Shown here: one piece after another, positions 17,304-28,411 of the stretch
How the letters are laid out: each line of letters opens with the position of its first letter
How positions within the stretch are numbered: the first letter of the stretch is position 1
NCBI GenBank assembly: GCA_005503065.1
Contig: SCOE01000022.1
Span: forward strand, 31,842 to 95,841
DNA length: 64,000 nt
Source of the DNA: Comamonadaceae bacterium ALPHA2B
Lineage (GTDB): Bacteria > Pseudomonadota > Gammaproteobacteria > Burkholderiales > Burkholderiaceae_C
Direction of reading: 5' to 3'
Translations under genes and position numbers: made by a program
Notes under the pieces: model-generated
Database searches by the model: none
What the model was told of the DNA's origin: nothing
The model's input: the letters and a program-made list of their open reading frames with translations, nothing else

Positions 17304-19684
17304 CACTCGACCCGCAGCACCGTGTCCGGCGCGAAGGTGAAGGCACCCGGCTTGCCCTTGCGCGCCCGCGTGCCGCGTGCGTTGTTCAGCGTGCGGATGT
17401 CGAGCTGCTCGTCGCGCCGCTTGCCGCGGAAGTCGCCTTCGATGCGAACGCTGCGCGTGTACGCCGCGGCACCGGCCAGCGTGGCCTTGGGCGCGAGGTC
17501 CATCAGCGTCAGGCCGCGGCCGCCCTTGGGCAGCACCTTGAGTTCGGCGATGTCGAAGGTGAGGATGTGGCGGTCGCTGGCGGCGCAGCACACGTGGGTG
17601 GCCGGTGCCGCCGGCGTGGCGCCGCCCGCGCCGCCGACCAGCGAAGGACGGTTCAGCACCTCGCCCTCGCCCACGTCGATGAAGGCCTTGCCGCCCTTCT
17701 GGCGCGACATCATGTTCTCGATGGCCGCGATGAAGCCGTAGCCGCCGCTGTTGGACAGCAGCAGTTGCGCGCCCGGCGGGCCCGCGAAGAAGTGGGCCAC
17801 CTGCGTGCCGGCCTCCAGCTCGATCATCGTCGTGACCGGCTGGCCATCGCCGCGCGCACCCGGCAGGCTGGCCACCGGCACGGTGTAGACACGCACCACC
17901 TTGTCCTTGGCGGTGCCGAAGACCAGCAGCGTGTCGACCGTGCGGCACTCGAAGGCACCGTACAGGCCGTCGCCGGCCTTGAAGCTGTACTCGGGGCGGG
18001 CGTCGCCGTTGCGCTCGGTGGCCCAGCCCTTCTGTGCCCGGACCCAGCCCTTCTGCGACACGATCACCGTCACCGGCTCGTCGATCACCTTCACCTCGGC
18101 CACGGCGCGCTTCTCGGCCTGGATCAGGGTTCGGCGCGCGTCCTCGAAGGTCTTGGCATCGGACTCGATCTCCTTGACCAGCAGGCGGCGCAGCGCCGCG
18201 GGGCTGCCCAGGATTTCCTCGAGCTTGGTGCGCTCGTCGCGCAGCTTGCCCAGCTCCTGCTCGATCTTGATGGCCTCCAGCCGCGCCAGCTGGCGCAGCC
18301 GGATCTCGAGGATGTCCTCGGCCTGGCGGTCGGTGAGCTTGAAGCGCGCGATCAGCGCCGCCTTCGGGTCCTCGGCGGCGCGGATGATGGCGATCACCTC
18401 GTCGATGTTCAGCAGCACCAGCTGCCGGCCTTCGAGGATGTGGATGCGGTCGTTGACCTTGTCCAGCCGGTGGCGCGAGCGCCGCTCGACGGTCGCGGTG
18501 CGGAAAGCGATCCACTCCTCCAGCATCTGGCGCAGCGACTTCTGCACCGGCTTGCCGTCCAGCCCCACCATCGTGAGGTTGATCGGCGAGGAGCTTTCCA
18601 GCGAGGTCTGCGACAGCAGCGTCGCGATGAATTCCTCCTGCGGGATGCGCGAGGTCTTCGGTTCGAACACCAGGCGCACCGGCGCATCCTTGCTCGACTC
18701 GTCGCGCACGCCATCCAGCACCGCCAGCAGCGCGGCCTTGACCTGCTGCTGCTCGGTGGTCAGCGCCTTCTTGCCGGCCTTGACCTTGGGGTTGGTGAGC
18801 TCCTCGATCTCCTCGAGCACCTTCTGGCTGCTCACGCCCGGCGGCAGCTCGTTGACCACGATCTGCCACTGGCCGCGCGCCAGGTCTTCCACCTTCCAGC
18901 GTGCGCGCACCTTGAGCGAACCCCGGCCCGTGCGGTAGGCATCGGCGATGTCGGCCGCGGGGCTGATGATCTGCGCGCCACCCGGGTAGTCGGGGCCGGG
19001 AACGATCGCGAACAGTTCCTCGTCCGTGAGCTTGCCGTTGCTCTTGATGAGCGCCACGCAGGCGTCGGCGACCTCACGCAGGTTGTGGCTCGGGATCTCG
19101 GTCGCCATGCCCACCGCAATGCCGCTGGCGCCGTTGAGCAGCGCGAAGGGCAGGCGCGCCGGCAGCTGGCGCGGCTCGTCCTCGCGGCCGTCGTAGTTGG
19201 GCACGAAGTCGACCGTGCCCTCGTCGATCTCGGACAGCAGCAGCTGCGTGATGCGGGCCAGGCGCGCCTCGGTGTAGCGCATGGCCGCTGCGCCGTCGCC
19301 GTCGCGGCTGCCGAAGTTGCCCTGGCCGTCGACCAGCGGGTAGCGCTGGCTGAAGTCCTGCGCCATGCGCACCAGCGCGTCGTAGGCCGCGGTGTCGCCG
19401 TGCGGGTGGTATTTGCCCAGCACGTCACCGACCACGCGGGCGCTCTTGACCGGCGCAGCCGGCGTTGCGCCGTTGGCGCCGCCGAAGCCCAGGCCCATGC
19501 GCGACATCGAGTACAGGATGCGGCGCTGCACCGGCTTCTGCCCGTCGCACACGTCGGGCAGCGCACGGCCCTTGACCACCGAGAGTGCGTACTCGAGGTA
19601 GGCCGTCTGCGCGTAGTCGGCCAGCGTCAGCGCGTTCGGGTCTTCGGGTTCCTGGAGGTCCAGGGTGGGTTGAATGTCGTCCAT
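17303..19684 (-). CDS. parC: DNA topoisomerase IV subunit A
   Basis: 793 residues; the cleavage/religation subunit that, with ParE, decatenates daughter chromosomes. The DNA-cleaving tyrosine is in [10 protein letters not shown]. The quinolone-resistance-determining region reads [15 protein letters not shown], with Thr and Asp at the positions equivalent to E. coli ParC Ser80 and Glu84. The C-terminal half carries the beta-pinwheel repeats. Two odd GATPAAP-containing insertions are present, one just before KSARVVGD near residue 73 and one in the C-terminal domain. ParE is encoded upstream on the same strand with a lytic transglycosylase gene between. Confidence 0.97.
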   Translation of the reverse strand: MDDIQPTLDLQEPEDPNALTLADYAQTAYLEYALSVVKGRALPDVCDGQKPVQRRILYSMSRMGLGFGGANGATPAAPVKSARVVGDVLGKYHPHGDTAAYDALVRMAQDFSQRYPLVDGQGNFGSRDGDGAAAMRYTEARLARITQLLLSEIDEGTVDFVPNYDGREDEPRQLPARLPFALLNGASGIAVGMATEIPSHNLREVADACVALIKSNGKLTDEELFAIVPGPDYPGGAQIISPAADIADAYRTGRGSLKVRARWKVEDLARGQWQIVVNELPPGVSSQKVLEEIEELTNPKVKAGKKALTTEQQQVKAALLAVLDGVRDESSKDAPVRLVFEPKTSRIPQEEFIATLLSQTSLESSSPINLTMVGLDGKPVQKSLRQMLEEWIAFRTATVERRSRHRLDKVNDRIHILEGRQLVLLNIDEVIAIIRAAEDPKAALIARFKLTDRQAEDILEIRLRQLARLEAIKIEQELGKLRDERTKLEEILGSPAALRRLLVKEIESDAKTFEDARRTLIQAEKRAVAEVKVIDEPVTVIVSQKGWVRAQKGWATERNGDARPEYSFKAGDGLYGAFECRTVDTLLVFGTAKDKVVRVYTVPVASLPGARGDGQPVTTMIELEAGTQVAHFFAGPPGAQLLLSNSGGYGFIAAIENMMSRQKGGKAFIDVGEGEVLNRPSLVGGAGGATPAAPATHVCCAASDRHILTFDIAELKVLPKGGRGLTLMDLAPKATLAGAAAYTRSVRIEGDFRGKRRDEQLDIRTLNNARGTRARKGKPGAFTFAPDTVLRVE

Positions 19685-19720
19685 CGTCGGTCGGTCACTG
19701 GAATGTCGAGAGGCCGCGCG

Positions 19721-20593
19721 TCAGTCGGCGCGCGGCCGGGTGCTGCCCAGCGAGGTCTCGGGCAGCGGGAGGGGATTGTCGGCGGGCACGTTGCCGCGGC
19801 CCACGGCGCCACCGGCCACGTTGGCCGAAGCCCCAGGGAGCTCCATGCGGATGCGGCCCGGCACCTTGCCGCCGCCGCGGCGCCCGCCGGTCGTCGCGCC
19901 GGGCTTGAGGTAGGCGTACAGCTGCAGCACGGTGCGCACGTAGTTCTGCGTCTCGCGGTAGTTGGGGATCTTGTTGCCGGCCCGCTGCACCGCGCCCTCG
20001 CCCGCGTTGTAGGCGGCCAGCGCCAGCTCCAGGCTGCCCTCGAACATCGCGATCAGGTCGCGCAGGTAGCGGCTGCCGGCCGCGATGTTGATGCGCGGGT
20101 CGTACAGCTTCGATTCGAGCGTGCGCTTGCGGTCGGCCTGCACGCCATAGCGCTGCGCCGTCGCAGGCATGAGCTGCATGAGCCCGATCGCGCCCTTGGG
20201 CGAGACGGCCTGGGCATCGAAGCCCGATTCAGTGGCCACCAGCGCCTGGAGCAGCTCGTAGTCGATGCCGTGGCGCTTCGACGCTTCCTGCAGCGCGGCC
20301 TTGGCCGGCCTGTAGGCCGAGGACTTCTCGAACAGCGCGAGCAGCGTCTGCGAGGCCGGCGGCAGTTGGCCGCCGCCCGGCAGCGCCCGGCCGAGCCCGA
20401 GTCCGTCGGCCGTGTCGAAGCTCTGGCCGCCCTTGAAGAAGACCTGGTAGCGCGCATCGAGCTTCTCGGAGGCGAAATGCGCGACGCCGCGCTCGTCGAC
20501 GTAGCCGTAGATGTCGGACGCGCTTGCGCCCTGCTGCATGCATAGCAGCAGCAAAAAGGCAGCGAGCACACGCCAGAAAGCGAACGGTTTCAT
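19721..20593 (-). CDS. Lytic transglycosylase, SLT domain, secreted
   Basis: 290 residues with an N-terminal signal peptide (FLLLLCMQQGASA-SD, about residues 13-27). The Slt-type goose-lysozyme-like domain has the catalytic Glu in ALVATESGFDAQAVSPKGA, then GLMQLMPATAQRYGV and AYNAGEGAVQRAG. Between the signal peptide and catalytic domain is a short DUF4124-like beta segment (GYVDERGVAHFA). It cleaves peptidoglycan glycan strands in the periplasm to 1,6-anhydro ends. It lies between parE and parC on the same strand with short gaps (85 and 36 bp), so the three are probably co-transcribed. Confidence 0.9.
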   Translation of the reverse strand: MKPFAFWRVLAAFLLLLCMQQGASASDIYGYVDERGVAHFASEKLDARYQVFFKGGQSFDTADGLGLGRALPGGGQLPPASQTLLALFEKSSAYRPAKAALQEASKRHGIDYELLQALVATESGFDAQAVSPKGAIGLMQLMPATAQRYGVQADRKRTLESKLYDPRINIAAGSRYLRDLIAMFEGSLELALAAYNAGEGAVQRAGNKIPNYRETQNYVRTVLQLYAYLKPGATTGGRRGGGKVPGRIRMELPGASANVAGGAVGRGNVPADNPLPLPETSLGSTRPRAD

Positions 20594-20678
20594 CGCGAAG
20601 GAAGGGCCCGGCGTCGCGCCGCCCGCAGCGGTGCAACGCCCTTGCCCTGGAGACCACGAGCCTCAGCGGCCCGCCGGC

Positions 20679-22655
<1,977 letters not shown>

Positions 22656-22663
22656 GGCGGCGG

Positions 22664-22669
22664 ATTGTA
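22664..22669 (-). promoter_or_regulatory. -10 hexamer of parE promoter, leaderless configuration
   Basis: TACAAT on the minus strand, followed by 8 bases and the parE ATG. A start site about 7 bases downstream of the -10 would fall at the initiation codon. No clear -35 hexamer is seen at the usual spacing. Confidence 0.5.
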
Positions 22670-22741
22670 GTCAGCCGGCCGCGCAAATACTGGATGCCCA
22701 TCCAGCCATCCCGGCCGGCCCGACGCGTCAGGTCGAGGGGA

Positions 22742-22808
22742 ATCGTCACGATCGTTACGAGTTTGGCGCCAGCGCCCGGCCGGTGTGGGCTGCGGTCCGA
22801 TTGCACTT
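22742..22808. promoter_or_regulatory. 67-bp shared upstream element, copy 2
   Basis: Gap-free partner of 2177-2243: TCACG-NNN-GTTACGA at the left and CGATTGCACTT at the right with the same 37-bp spacing. The left part contains the partly repeated CGTCACGATCGTTACGA. It lies in the 273-bp divergent region between parE and the MFS gene, 87 bp from parE and 120 bp from the MFS start, and could serve either. Confidence 0.4.
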
Positions 22809-22928
22809 TGCCCATCAGGCGCGAATCGCCGTTGTCCCCCGGGCGCAGCGCGGCAAAGGCAAAGCGCGGACAATCGCCCGGCCGCCGCTGCGGCAGCACC
22901 CAAGAACTCCAGAGACACCACCGCTTCC

Positions 22929-24140
22929 ATGTCCGCTCCCGCCCCACTGTCGATGCGCCAGGTCCTCCTGTGCGGCGCCCTGGTCGTCACCCTGTCGATG
23001 GGCATCCGCCACGGCTTCGGCCTGTGGCTGCAGCCGATCACGCAGGAACAGGGCTGGACGCGCCAGACCTTCTCGCTCGCCATCGCGATCCAGAACCTGG
23101 CCTGGGGCGTGGCCGGCGTGTTCGCCGGCATGCTGGCGGACAAGCTCGGCGCCTTCCGCGTGCTGCTCATGGGCGCCGTCTGCTACGCGCTCGGGCTGGC
23201 CGGGATGGCACTGTCGCCGACCCCGACGCTCTTCGCGCTCACCGCCGGCGTGCTGATCGGGATGGCACAGGCGGGCACCACCTACGCCGTGGTCTACGGC
23301 GTGATCGGCCGGCAACTGCCCGCCGACCGCCGCTCCTGGGCCATGGGCATCACGGCGGCGGCCGGCTCCTTCGGCCAGTTCTTCATGGTGCCGGTGGAAG
23401 GCCAGCTGATCCTGCACCTGGGCTGGCACAACGCGCTGCTGGCGCTGGCCGTGCTGGTGCTGATGATCGTGCCGCTGGCCTTCGGCCTGCGCGAACCGCG
23501 GCAAGGCGCCAGTGCCGCGCGGCGCGAGCAGACCATCGCCCAGGCGGTGGCCGAGGCCTTCCGCTACCCCAGCTTCGTGCTGCTGATGGCCGGCTACTTC
23601 GTCTGCGGCTTCCAGGTGGTCTTCATCGGCGTGCACATGCCCAGCTACCTGAAGGACCACGGCCTGTCGCCGCAGGTGGCGGGCTATGCGCTGGCGTTGA
23701 TCGGCCTGTTCAACGTGGTCGGCACCTACATCGCCGGGTCGCTGGGGCAGCGGCTGGCCAAGCGCAAGATCCTGGCCTTCATCTACTTCGGCCGGGCGGT
23801 GGCGATCGCCGTCTTCCTGCTGGCGCCGCTGACGCCGTGGTCGGTCTACGTCTTCGCGGCGGTCATCGGGGCGCTGTGGCTGTCCACCGTGCCGCCCACC
23901 AACGCGATCATTGCGCAGATCTTCGGCGTGGCGCACCTGTCGATGCTCAGCGGCTTCGTGTTCCTCAGCCACCAGGTGGGCTCCTTCCTCGGCGTGTGGC
24001 TTGGCGGCTACCTGTACGACCGCACGGGCAGCTACGACATCGTCTGGTACATCGCGATCGCACTAGGCATCTTCGCGGCGGTGGTGAACCTGCCGGTGAA
24101 GGAAGGCGCCATCCCGCGCGGGGCGGCGCAGCCGGCATGA
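22929..24140 (+). CDS. Major facilitator superfamily transporter
   Basis: 403 residues from the ATG at 22929; an upstream in-frame start adds 48 residues of non-hydrophobic, non-coding character. Twelve hydrophobic segments are present. The MFS motif-A-like loop is FAGMLADKLGAFRVLLMGA, and the C-terminal half has GLFNVVGTYIAGSLGQRLAK. It resembles OFA/monocarboxylate-type or YbfB-like MFS members. Solute and direction are not predictable. Its stop overlaps the start of a 59-codon membrane protein (ATGA), and that gene in turn overlaps the methyltransferase, giving a coupled three-gene unit. Confidence 0.88.
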   Translation: MSAPAPLSMRQVLLCGALVVTLSMGIRHGFGLWLQPITQEQGWTRQTFSLAIAIQNLAWGVAGVFAGMLADKLGAFRVLLMGAVCYALGLAGMALSPTPTLFALTAGVLIGMAQAGTTYAVVYGVIGRQLPADRRSWAMGITAAAGSFGQFFMVPVEGQLILHLGWHNALLALAVLVLMIVPLAFGLREPRQGASAARREQTIAQAVAEAFRYPSFVLLMAGYFVCGFQVVFIGVHMPSYLKDHGLSPQVAGYALALIGLFNVVGTYIAGSLGQRLAKRKILAFIYFGRAVAIAVFLLAPLTPWSVYVFAAVIGALWLSTVPPTNAIIAQIFGVAHLSMLSGFVFLSHQVGSFLGVWLGGYLYDRTGSYDIVWYIAIALGIFAAVVNLPVKEGAIPRGAAQPA

Positions 24141-24316
24141 AGACACCGGCCATGAGTGCCGAGCCCTCCCCACCGCCGACAGGTGCGCATACCAGGCGGA
24201 CCGCCTGGCTGGCTGTCGTGCTGGCGGCCGCGGTGCTGGGCGGCGTCTTCGTCCTGTATCGCCAGCCGGAGTTCCTGCGGGTGCTCGGCGACATGATCTG
24301 GGCCTGCTTCGGATGA
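24137..24316 (+). CDS. Small single-pass membrane protein
   Basis: 59 residues: a Pro-rich N-terminus, one hydrophobic helix (AWLAVVLAAAVLGGVFVLY) and a short amphipathic tail ending in DMIWACFG. It is held between its neighbours by 4-bp ATGA overlaps on both sides, which is the main evidence that it is translated. No known family recognised. Confidence 0.6.
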   Translation: MKTPAMSAEPSPPPTGAHTRRTAWLAVVLAAAVLGGVFVLYRQPEFLRVLGDMIWACFG

Positions 24317-24921
24317 CGGCACCTGCCGACGTGCGCCCGCCGCAGCCCCTGCATCCACCTTCGCCGTGGCTGCTGCGGTGGGAGCATCTGCTCGCGCCGG
24401 GCAGCCGGGTGCTCGATGTCGCGTGCGGGCCGGGCCGGCACATGTACTGGCTGCATTCGCGAGGCCACCAGGTCACGGGCGTCGACCGCGACGAGGCCGC
24501 GCTGGCCAGTCTTGCCCCATTGGCTGCGGCCGGCGCGGAAGTCGTTCGGGCTGACATCGAAGACGGCCCCTGGCCATTCCCCGGCCGCAGCTTCGACGCG
24601 GTGCTGGTCACCCATTACCTCTGGCGCCCTCGCCTGGCAGACATCGCCGGGGCCGTGGCCCCCGGCGGCGTGCTGCTCTACGAAACCTTCGCCCAGGGCA
24701 ACGAAAGCGTCGGGCGGCCGTCCCGTCCCGAGTTCCTGTTGGCGCCGGGCGAACTGCTGGCGTTCTCGAACCGCGCCGGCCTGCGCGTGGTGGCTTACGA
24801 GGATGGTTTTCTGGACGAGCCCGGTCCACGCTTCGTCCAGCGCATTGCCGCCGTACGCCCGGCCCCCCATGCCCCGGAGCCTGCGCGATACCCCCTAGGG
24901 CCGTCCGCCGCGCCTCAGTAG
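24313..24921 (+). CDS. Class I SAM-dependent methyltransferase
   Basis: 202 residues. The SAM-binding motif I is VLDVACGPGRHMYWL, motif II has VTGVDRDEAALASL, and ADIEDGPWPF then DAVLVTHYLW follow, consistent with the Methyltransf_11/TehB-like group. The target is unknown. Coupled by ATGA overlap to the small membrane protein; the dapA promoter hexamer (TAGAAT, 24919-24924) begins within its stop codon region. Confidence 0.85.
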   Translation: MTAPADVRPPQPLHPPSPWLLRWEHLLAPGSRVLDVACGPGRHMYWLHSRGHQVTGVDRDEAALASLAPLAAAGAEVVRADIEDGPWPFPGRSFDAVLVTHYLWRPRLADIAGAVAPGGVLLYETFAQGNESVGRPSRPEFLLAPGELLAFSNRAGLRVVAYEDGFLDEPGPRFVQRIAAVRPAPHAPEPARYPLGPSAAPQ

Positions 24922-24924
24922 AAT
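24919..24924 (+). promoter_or_regulatory. -10 hexamer of the dapA promoter
   Basis: TAGAAT starts at the TAG stop codon of the methyltransferase gene and is 33 bases upstream of the dapA TTG start, leaving room for a normal leader with the GAGACCTCC region as ribosome site. Confidence 0.5.
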
Positions 24925-24957
24925 GCCGGTTTACCTTCCACCGACAAAGAGACCTCC

Positions 24958-25848
24958 TTGGAGCAACTGACTGGCAGCATCGTCGCGCTCGTCACGCCGA
25001 TGCACGAAGACGGCAGCGTCGACTACCCCGCGCTGCGGCGGCTCATCGACTGGCACATCGCCGAGGGCACGGACTGCCTGGGCGTCGTCGGCACCACGGG
25101 CGAATCGCCGACCGTGGACGTCGAGGAGCATTGCGAGATCATCCGTGTCTCGGTCGAACAGGCGGCGGGCCGCGTGCCCGTGATGGCCGGCTGCGGCGCC
25201 AACTCGACCAAGGAGGCCATCGAGCTGGCTCGCTACGCCAAGGGCGTGGGCGCCGACTCGCAGCTGCAGGTCGTGCCCTACTACAACAAGCCGACGCAGG
25301 AAGGCCAGTACCGCCACTTCAAGGCCATCGCCGAAGCCACCGGCGACCTGCCGATGGTGCTGTACAACGTGCCGGGCCGCACGGTCGCCGACATGGCGCA
25401 CGACACGGTGCTGCGCCTGGCCCAGGTACCCGGCATCGTCGGCATCAAGGAAGCCACGGGCAACATCGAACGCGCGCAGTGGCTCATCAAGGAAGCCCCC
25501 AAGGGCTTCGCCATCTATTCGGGCGACGATCCCACGGCCGTGGCGCTCATGCTCTGCGGCGGCCAGGGCAACATCAGCGTCACCGCCAACGTGGCGCCGC
25601 GACAGATGCACGAGCTGTGCGTGGCGGCCATCGCCGGCGACGCGCGCAAGGCCATGCAGATCCAGTTCTCGCTGATGCCGCTGCATCGCCAGCTCTTCGT
25701 CGAGCCCAACCCGATCCCGGTCAAGTGGGCCCTGCAGCGCATGGGCCGCATGGGCGGCGCGCTGCGCCTGCCGCTGACCGAGTTGGCCGAAGGCAATCGC
25801 CCCGTCGTGGAGGCCGCGCTGCGCGCCTGCGGGCTGATCGGCGATTGA
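24958..25848 (+). CDS. dapA: 4-hydroxy-tetrahydrodipicolinate synthase
   Basis: 296 residues, TIM-barrel class I aldolase that condenses pyruvate with aspartate semialdehyde in lysine/meso-DAP synthesis. The Schiff-base Lys is in VGIKEATGN, the catalytic Tyr in [11 protein letters not shown], and the Thr-Thr pair in [10 protein letters not shown]. The start is a TTG at 24958; the protein then begins [15 protein letters not shown], aligning with the E. coli start MFTGSIVAIVTPM. The next gene, bamC, follows after 108 bp, the same order as in enterobacteria. Confidence 0.96.
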   Translation: MEQLTGSIVALVTPMHEDGSVDYPALRRLIDWHIAEGTDCLGVVGTTGESPTVDVEEHCEIIRVSVEQAAGRVPVMAGCGANSTKEAIELARYAKGVGADSQLQVVPYYNKPTQEGQYRHFKAIAEATGDLPMVLYNVPGRTVADMAHDTVLRLAQVPGIVGIKEATGNIERAQWLIKEAPKGFAIYSGDDPTAVALMLCGGQGNISVTANVAPRQMHELCVAAIAGDARKAMQIQFSLMPLHRQLFVEPNPIPVKWALQRMGRMGGALRLPLTELAEGNRPVVEAALRACGLIGD

Positions 25849-25956
25849 ATTCCCTCGCGTCCGGGCGGCAACCTTTGGCCGCCGGCGCACTCTGAACCTG
25901 CGGGTGCGCCCACTCCCCCGACCGACCGACTCCATTTCCGCTGAAGGAAGACTACG

Positions 25957-27039
25957 TTGAAAACCTGTACGCGACTCGTTCTGCTGGCCGTGGTGGCCAG
26001 CTTGGCCGCCTGCTCTGTCCTGGAAAGCGACAAGATCGAATACAAGAGCGCGGGCAAGGCCCCGACGCTGGAAGTGCCGCCGGACCTGACCCAGCTCTCG
26101 CGCGAGAACCGCTACGCCAACCCGGGCGGCGCCGTGTCGGCCAATGCCTTCGAGGCCGGCCGCGCCAATGCGCCCGCCATCCCCACGGCCGTGGCAAGCC
26201 TGGGCGACGTGCGGCTGGAGCGCGCCGGCCAGGAGCGATGGATCGTCGTGAACCGCACGCCCGAGCAGCTCTGGGATCCGGTGCGCGATTTCTGGCTGGA
26301 AAACGGCTTCCTGCTGACCATGGAGCAACGCAATCTCGGCATCATGGAAACGGACTGGGCCGAGAACAGGGCCAAGATTCCTCAAGACGTGATCCGCAGC
26401 ACGCTGGGCAAGTTGCTCGAGAGCGCCTATTCCACGGGTGAGCTCGACCGCTTCCGCACGCGCATGGAACGCACGCCCAACGGCACCGAGATCTACATCA
26501 GCCATCGCGGCATGGCCGAGGTCTACACGGGCCAGCGCAAGGACCTGACCAATTGGCAACCGCGCCCTGCGGACCCGGAGCTGGAGACCGAATTCCTGCG
26601 CCGCCTGATGGTCAAGCTGGGTGTCAGCCAGGAGCAATCCAAAATCGCGGCGGCCTCGGCGCCGCCCTCGGCCCGCGCGGCCACGGTGGCCACCGTCGGC
26701 GGCCAGCCGGTGGTGCAGATCAGCGAAGGCTTCGACCGGGCGTGGCGCCGCGTCGGCCTTGCGCTGGACCGCACGGGCTTCACCGTCGAGGACCGCGACC
26801 GCAGCGCAGGCGTCTACTTCGTGCGCTACGTGACGCCCGATCCGGAACGCAAGGAACCGGGCCTGTTCGGCAAGCTCTTCAGCCGCTCCAGCGATGCCGC
26901 CAAGCCCGCGAAGTACCGCGTCCTGGTCAAGAGCCAGGGCGAATCGACGACGGTGTCCGTGCTCAACGAATCGGGTGCGCCTGAAACCTCGGCCAACGCG
27001 CAGCGCATCGTCAAAGTCATCGCCGACGATCTGAAGTGA
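25957..27039 (+). CDS. bamC: Outer membrane assembly lipoprotein BamC
   Basis: 360 residues. Lipoprotein signal ending VVASLAAC with Cys19, followed by the extended BamC N-terminal segment (YKSAGKAPTLEVPPDLTQ) known to contact BamD, then two helix-grip domains (QERWIVVNRTPEQLWDPVRD; FDRAWRRVGLALDRTGFTVE). BamC is an accessory subunit of the beta-barrel assembly machine at the inner leaflet of the outer membrane. Start is TTG at 25957 with GAAGGAAG upstream; no in-frame ATG fits before the signal peptide. It is unusual that both dapA and bamC start with TTG. Confidence 0.93.
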   Translation: MKTCTRLVLLAVVASLAACSVLESDKIEYKSAGKAPTLEVPPDLTQLSRENRYANPGGAVSANAFEAGRANAPAIPTAVASLGDVRLERAGQERWIVVNRTPEQLWDPVRDFWLENGFLLTMEQRNLGIMETDWAENRAKIPQDVIRSTLGKLLESAYSTGELDRFRTRMERTPNGTEIYISHRGMAEVYTGQRKDLTNWQPRPADPELETEFLRRLMVKLGVSQEQSKIAAASAPPSARAATVATVGGQPVVQISEGFDRAWRRVGLALDRTGFTVEDRDRSAGVYFVRYVTPDPERKEPGLFGKLFSRSSDAAKPAKYRVLVKSQGESTTVSVLNESGAPETSANAQRIVKVIADDLK

Positions 27040-27090
27040 TGCCCTTGCGCCAGTCGAGCGCCCCGCGCGCTCTGCTGCGGCGATCGTCCC

Positions 27091-27123
27091 GCAATGCCGG
27101 CGCCCGCCGGCATTGCCGCTTTT
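27091..27123 (+). terminator. Intrinsic terminator after bamC
   Basis: GCAATGCCGGC and GCCGGCATTGC form an 11-bp perfect stem with a short loop, followed by CGCTTTT. It lies 52 bp after the bamC stop and just before the metallo-hydrolase ribosome-binding site. Confidence 0.7.
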
Positions 27124-27136
27124 AGGAGCCACTCGC

Positions 27137-27913
27137 ATGCTTCGCTTTCGCAGCCTGGGCAGCGGCAGCACCGGCAATGCGACGCTGGTGGAGGTCCACA
27201 GCGCCGGCCGGGTGTCGCGGCTGCTGGTCGATTGCGGCTTCGGGATCCGGCAGCTCGACGCGCGCCTGACGCGCGCCGGCGTGGCGGCCTCGGACATCGA
27301 CGCCGTCTTCATCACGCACGAGCACAGCGACCACATCGGCTGCGCGCACGCGTTCTCGCGCAAGCACGGGGCGGCCGTCTGGATGAGCGAGGGCACCTGG
27401 CTGGCCACGGGCGCACCCGACTACGCGGGCCGCCTGCATTTCGCCCGCGACGGCCAGGACATCGTGGTGGGCGACCTGATGCTCACGCCCTTCACCGTGC
27501 CGCACGACGCGCGCGAGCCGCTGCAGCTGCGCTGCACCGACGGCGTCCGCACGCTCGGCGTGCTGACCGACCTGGGGCACGCCAGCGCGCACGTGATGGC
27601 GCGGCTGCAGGGGCTGCAGGCCCTGGTGCTGGAGTCGAACCACGACCCCGACCTGCTGGCGCAATCGTCCTACCCGCCCTTCCTCAAGCGCCGCGTCGGC
27701 GGCAACTACGGGCACCTGTCCAACCAGGCGGCGGCGGAGATCGCACGCGCCGTGCACCATGCGGGCCTGCGGCACGTGCTGGCGGCGCACCTGAGCGAGC
27801 AGAACAATCGGCCCGAGCTGGTGCGGGCCCTGCTCGCCGAGGCGCTGGGCACGCAGCCCGATGACGTGCTGACCGCCAACGCGGCCGAAGGCAGCTGCTG
27901 GCTCGACGCCTGA
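27137..27913 (+). CDS. MBL-fold metallo-hydrolase (YycJ/WalJ-like)
   Basis: 258 residues from the ATG at 27137, which has AGGAG 9 bases upstream; the frame opens 24 bases earlier without such a site. The fold signature is FITHEHSDHIGC, preceded by MLRFRSLGSGSTGNATLVEV, the typical start of this family, and followed by GVLTDLGHAS, LVLESNHD and HLSEQNNRPE. These proteins are predicted Zn/Mn-dependent phosphodiesterases or nucleases of unclear physiological role. Confidence 0.9.
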   Translation: MLRFRSLGSGSTGNATLVEVHSAGRVSRLLVDCGFGIRQLDARLTRAGVAASDIDAVFITHEHSDHIGCAHAFSRKHGAAVWMSEGTWLATGAPDYAGRLHFARDGQDIVVGDLMLTPFTVPHDAREPLQLRCTDGVRTLGVLTDLGHASAHVMARLQGLQALVLESNHDPDLLAQSSYPPFLKRRVGGNYGHLSNQAAAEIARAVHHAGLRHVLAAHLSEQNNRPELVRALLAEALGTQPDDVLTANAAEGSCWLDA

Positions 27914-27922
27914 GGCCAGGCC

Positions 27923-28411
27923 CTAGAGCCCCGACACCGAGGCCGGGAAGGCTGGCCGGCCCTGCTGAAAGCGTTCGTCGAGCGCCTGGCGCAGCCCCAC
28001 GCGCGCCTCGGCCTCGAGCCCGCACACGCCCCGGCAGTGCTCCGGGTCGATGCGGTGCAGGAACCAGCCCGGCGTCCAGATGGCGCTGGGCACCTCGCGG
28101 CCGCCTTCGCCCGACACCGCCCGGGCCTGGACGATGTGGTCCCACATGCGCCGCCACTGGACGAAGCGCGCATGCTGACGCTCCACGCCGTCGAATCGCC
28201 GCGCCAGCAGGCGCAGGCTGCGCCCCGAGGCCGCCCAGGCCTGCAACGCATCGACCACCTCGCGTTCGCCCAGCGGCCAATCCAGGAAGTCGGCGTCGCT
28301 CAGCACCATCTCCTTCCAGCCCTGCTGCGCGGCGGCGGCAAAGGCCGCACGCAGATGGGCGACGAAGGCATGGCGCCCGTCGAAGGCGCCTTCGGGAAGT
28401 TCACCGGCCAT
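27923..28411 (-). CDS. Conserved hypothetical protein after roxA
   Basis: 162 residues from the ATG at 28411, which overlaps the 3' end of roxA by 11 bp. No membrane segment or signal. Visible features are MVLSDADFLDWPLGEREVVD and the basic segment RSLRLLARRFDGVERQHARF ending in a Trp-rich stretch (WRRMWDHIV). The pattern resembles a short domain (DUF7931-like) found next to or fused with acetyltransferases in other proteobacteria, but I cannot confirm this. It is co-transcribed with roxA. Confidence 0.65.
   Translation of the reverse strand: MAGELPEGAFDGRHAFVAHLRAAFAAAAQQGWKEMVLSDADFLDWPLGEREVVDALQAWAASGRSLRLLARRFDGVERQHARFVQWRRMWDHIVQARAVSGEGGREVPSAIWTPGWFLHRIDPEHCRGVCGLEAEARVGLRQALDERFQQGRPAFPASVSGL

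Noticed and set aside
17567..20545. 992-codon plus-strand frame across parC and the transglycosylase gene
   Set aside because: Antisense shadow spanning two well-identified genes.
24931..27408. 825-codon minus-strand frame across dapA and bamC
   Set aside because: Antisense shadow of two conserved genes; no family features.
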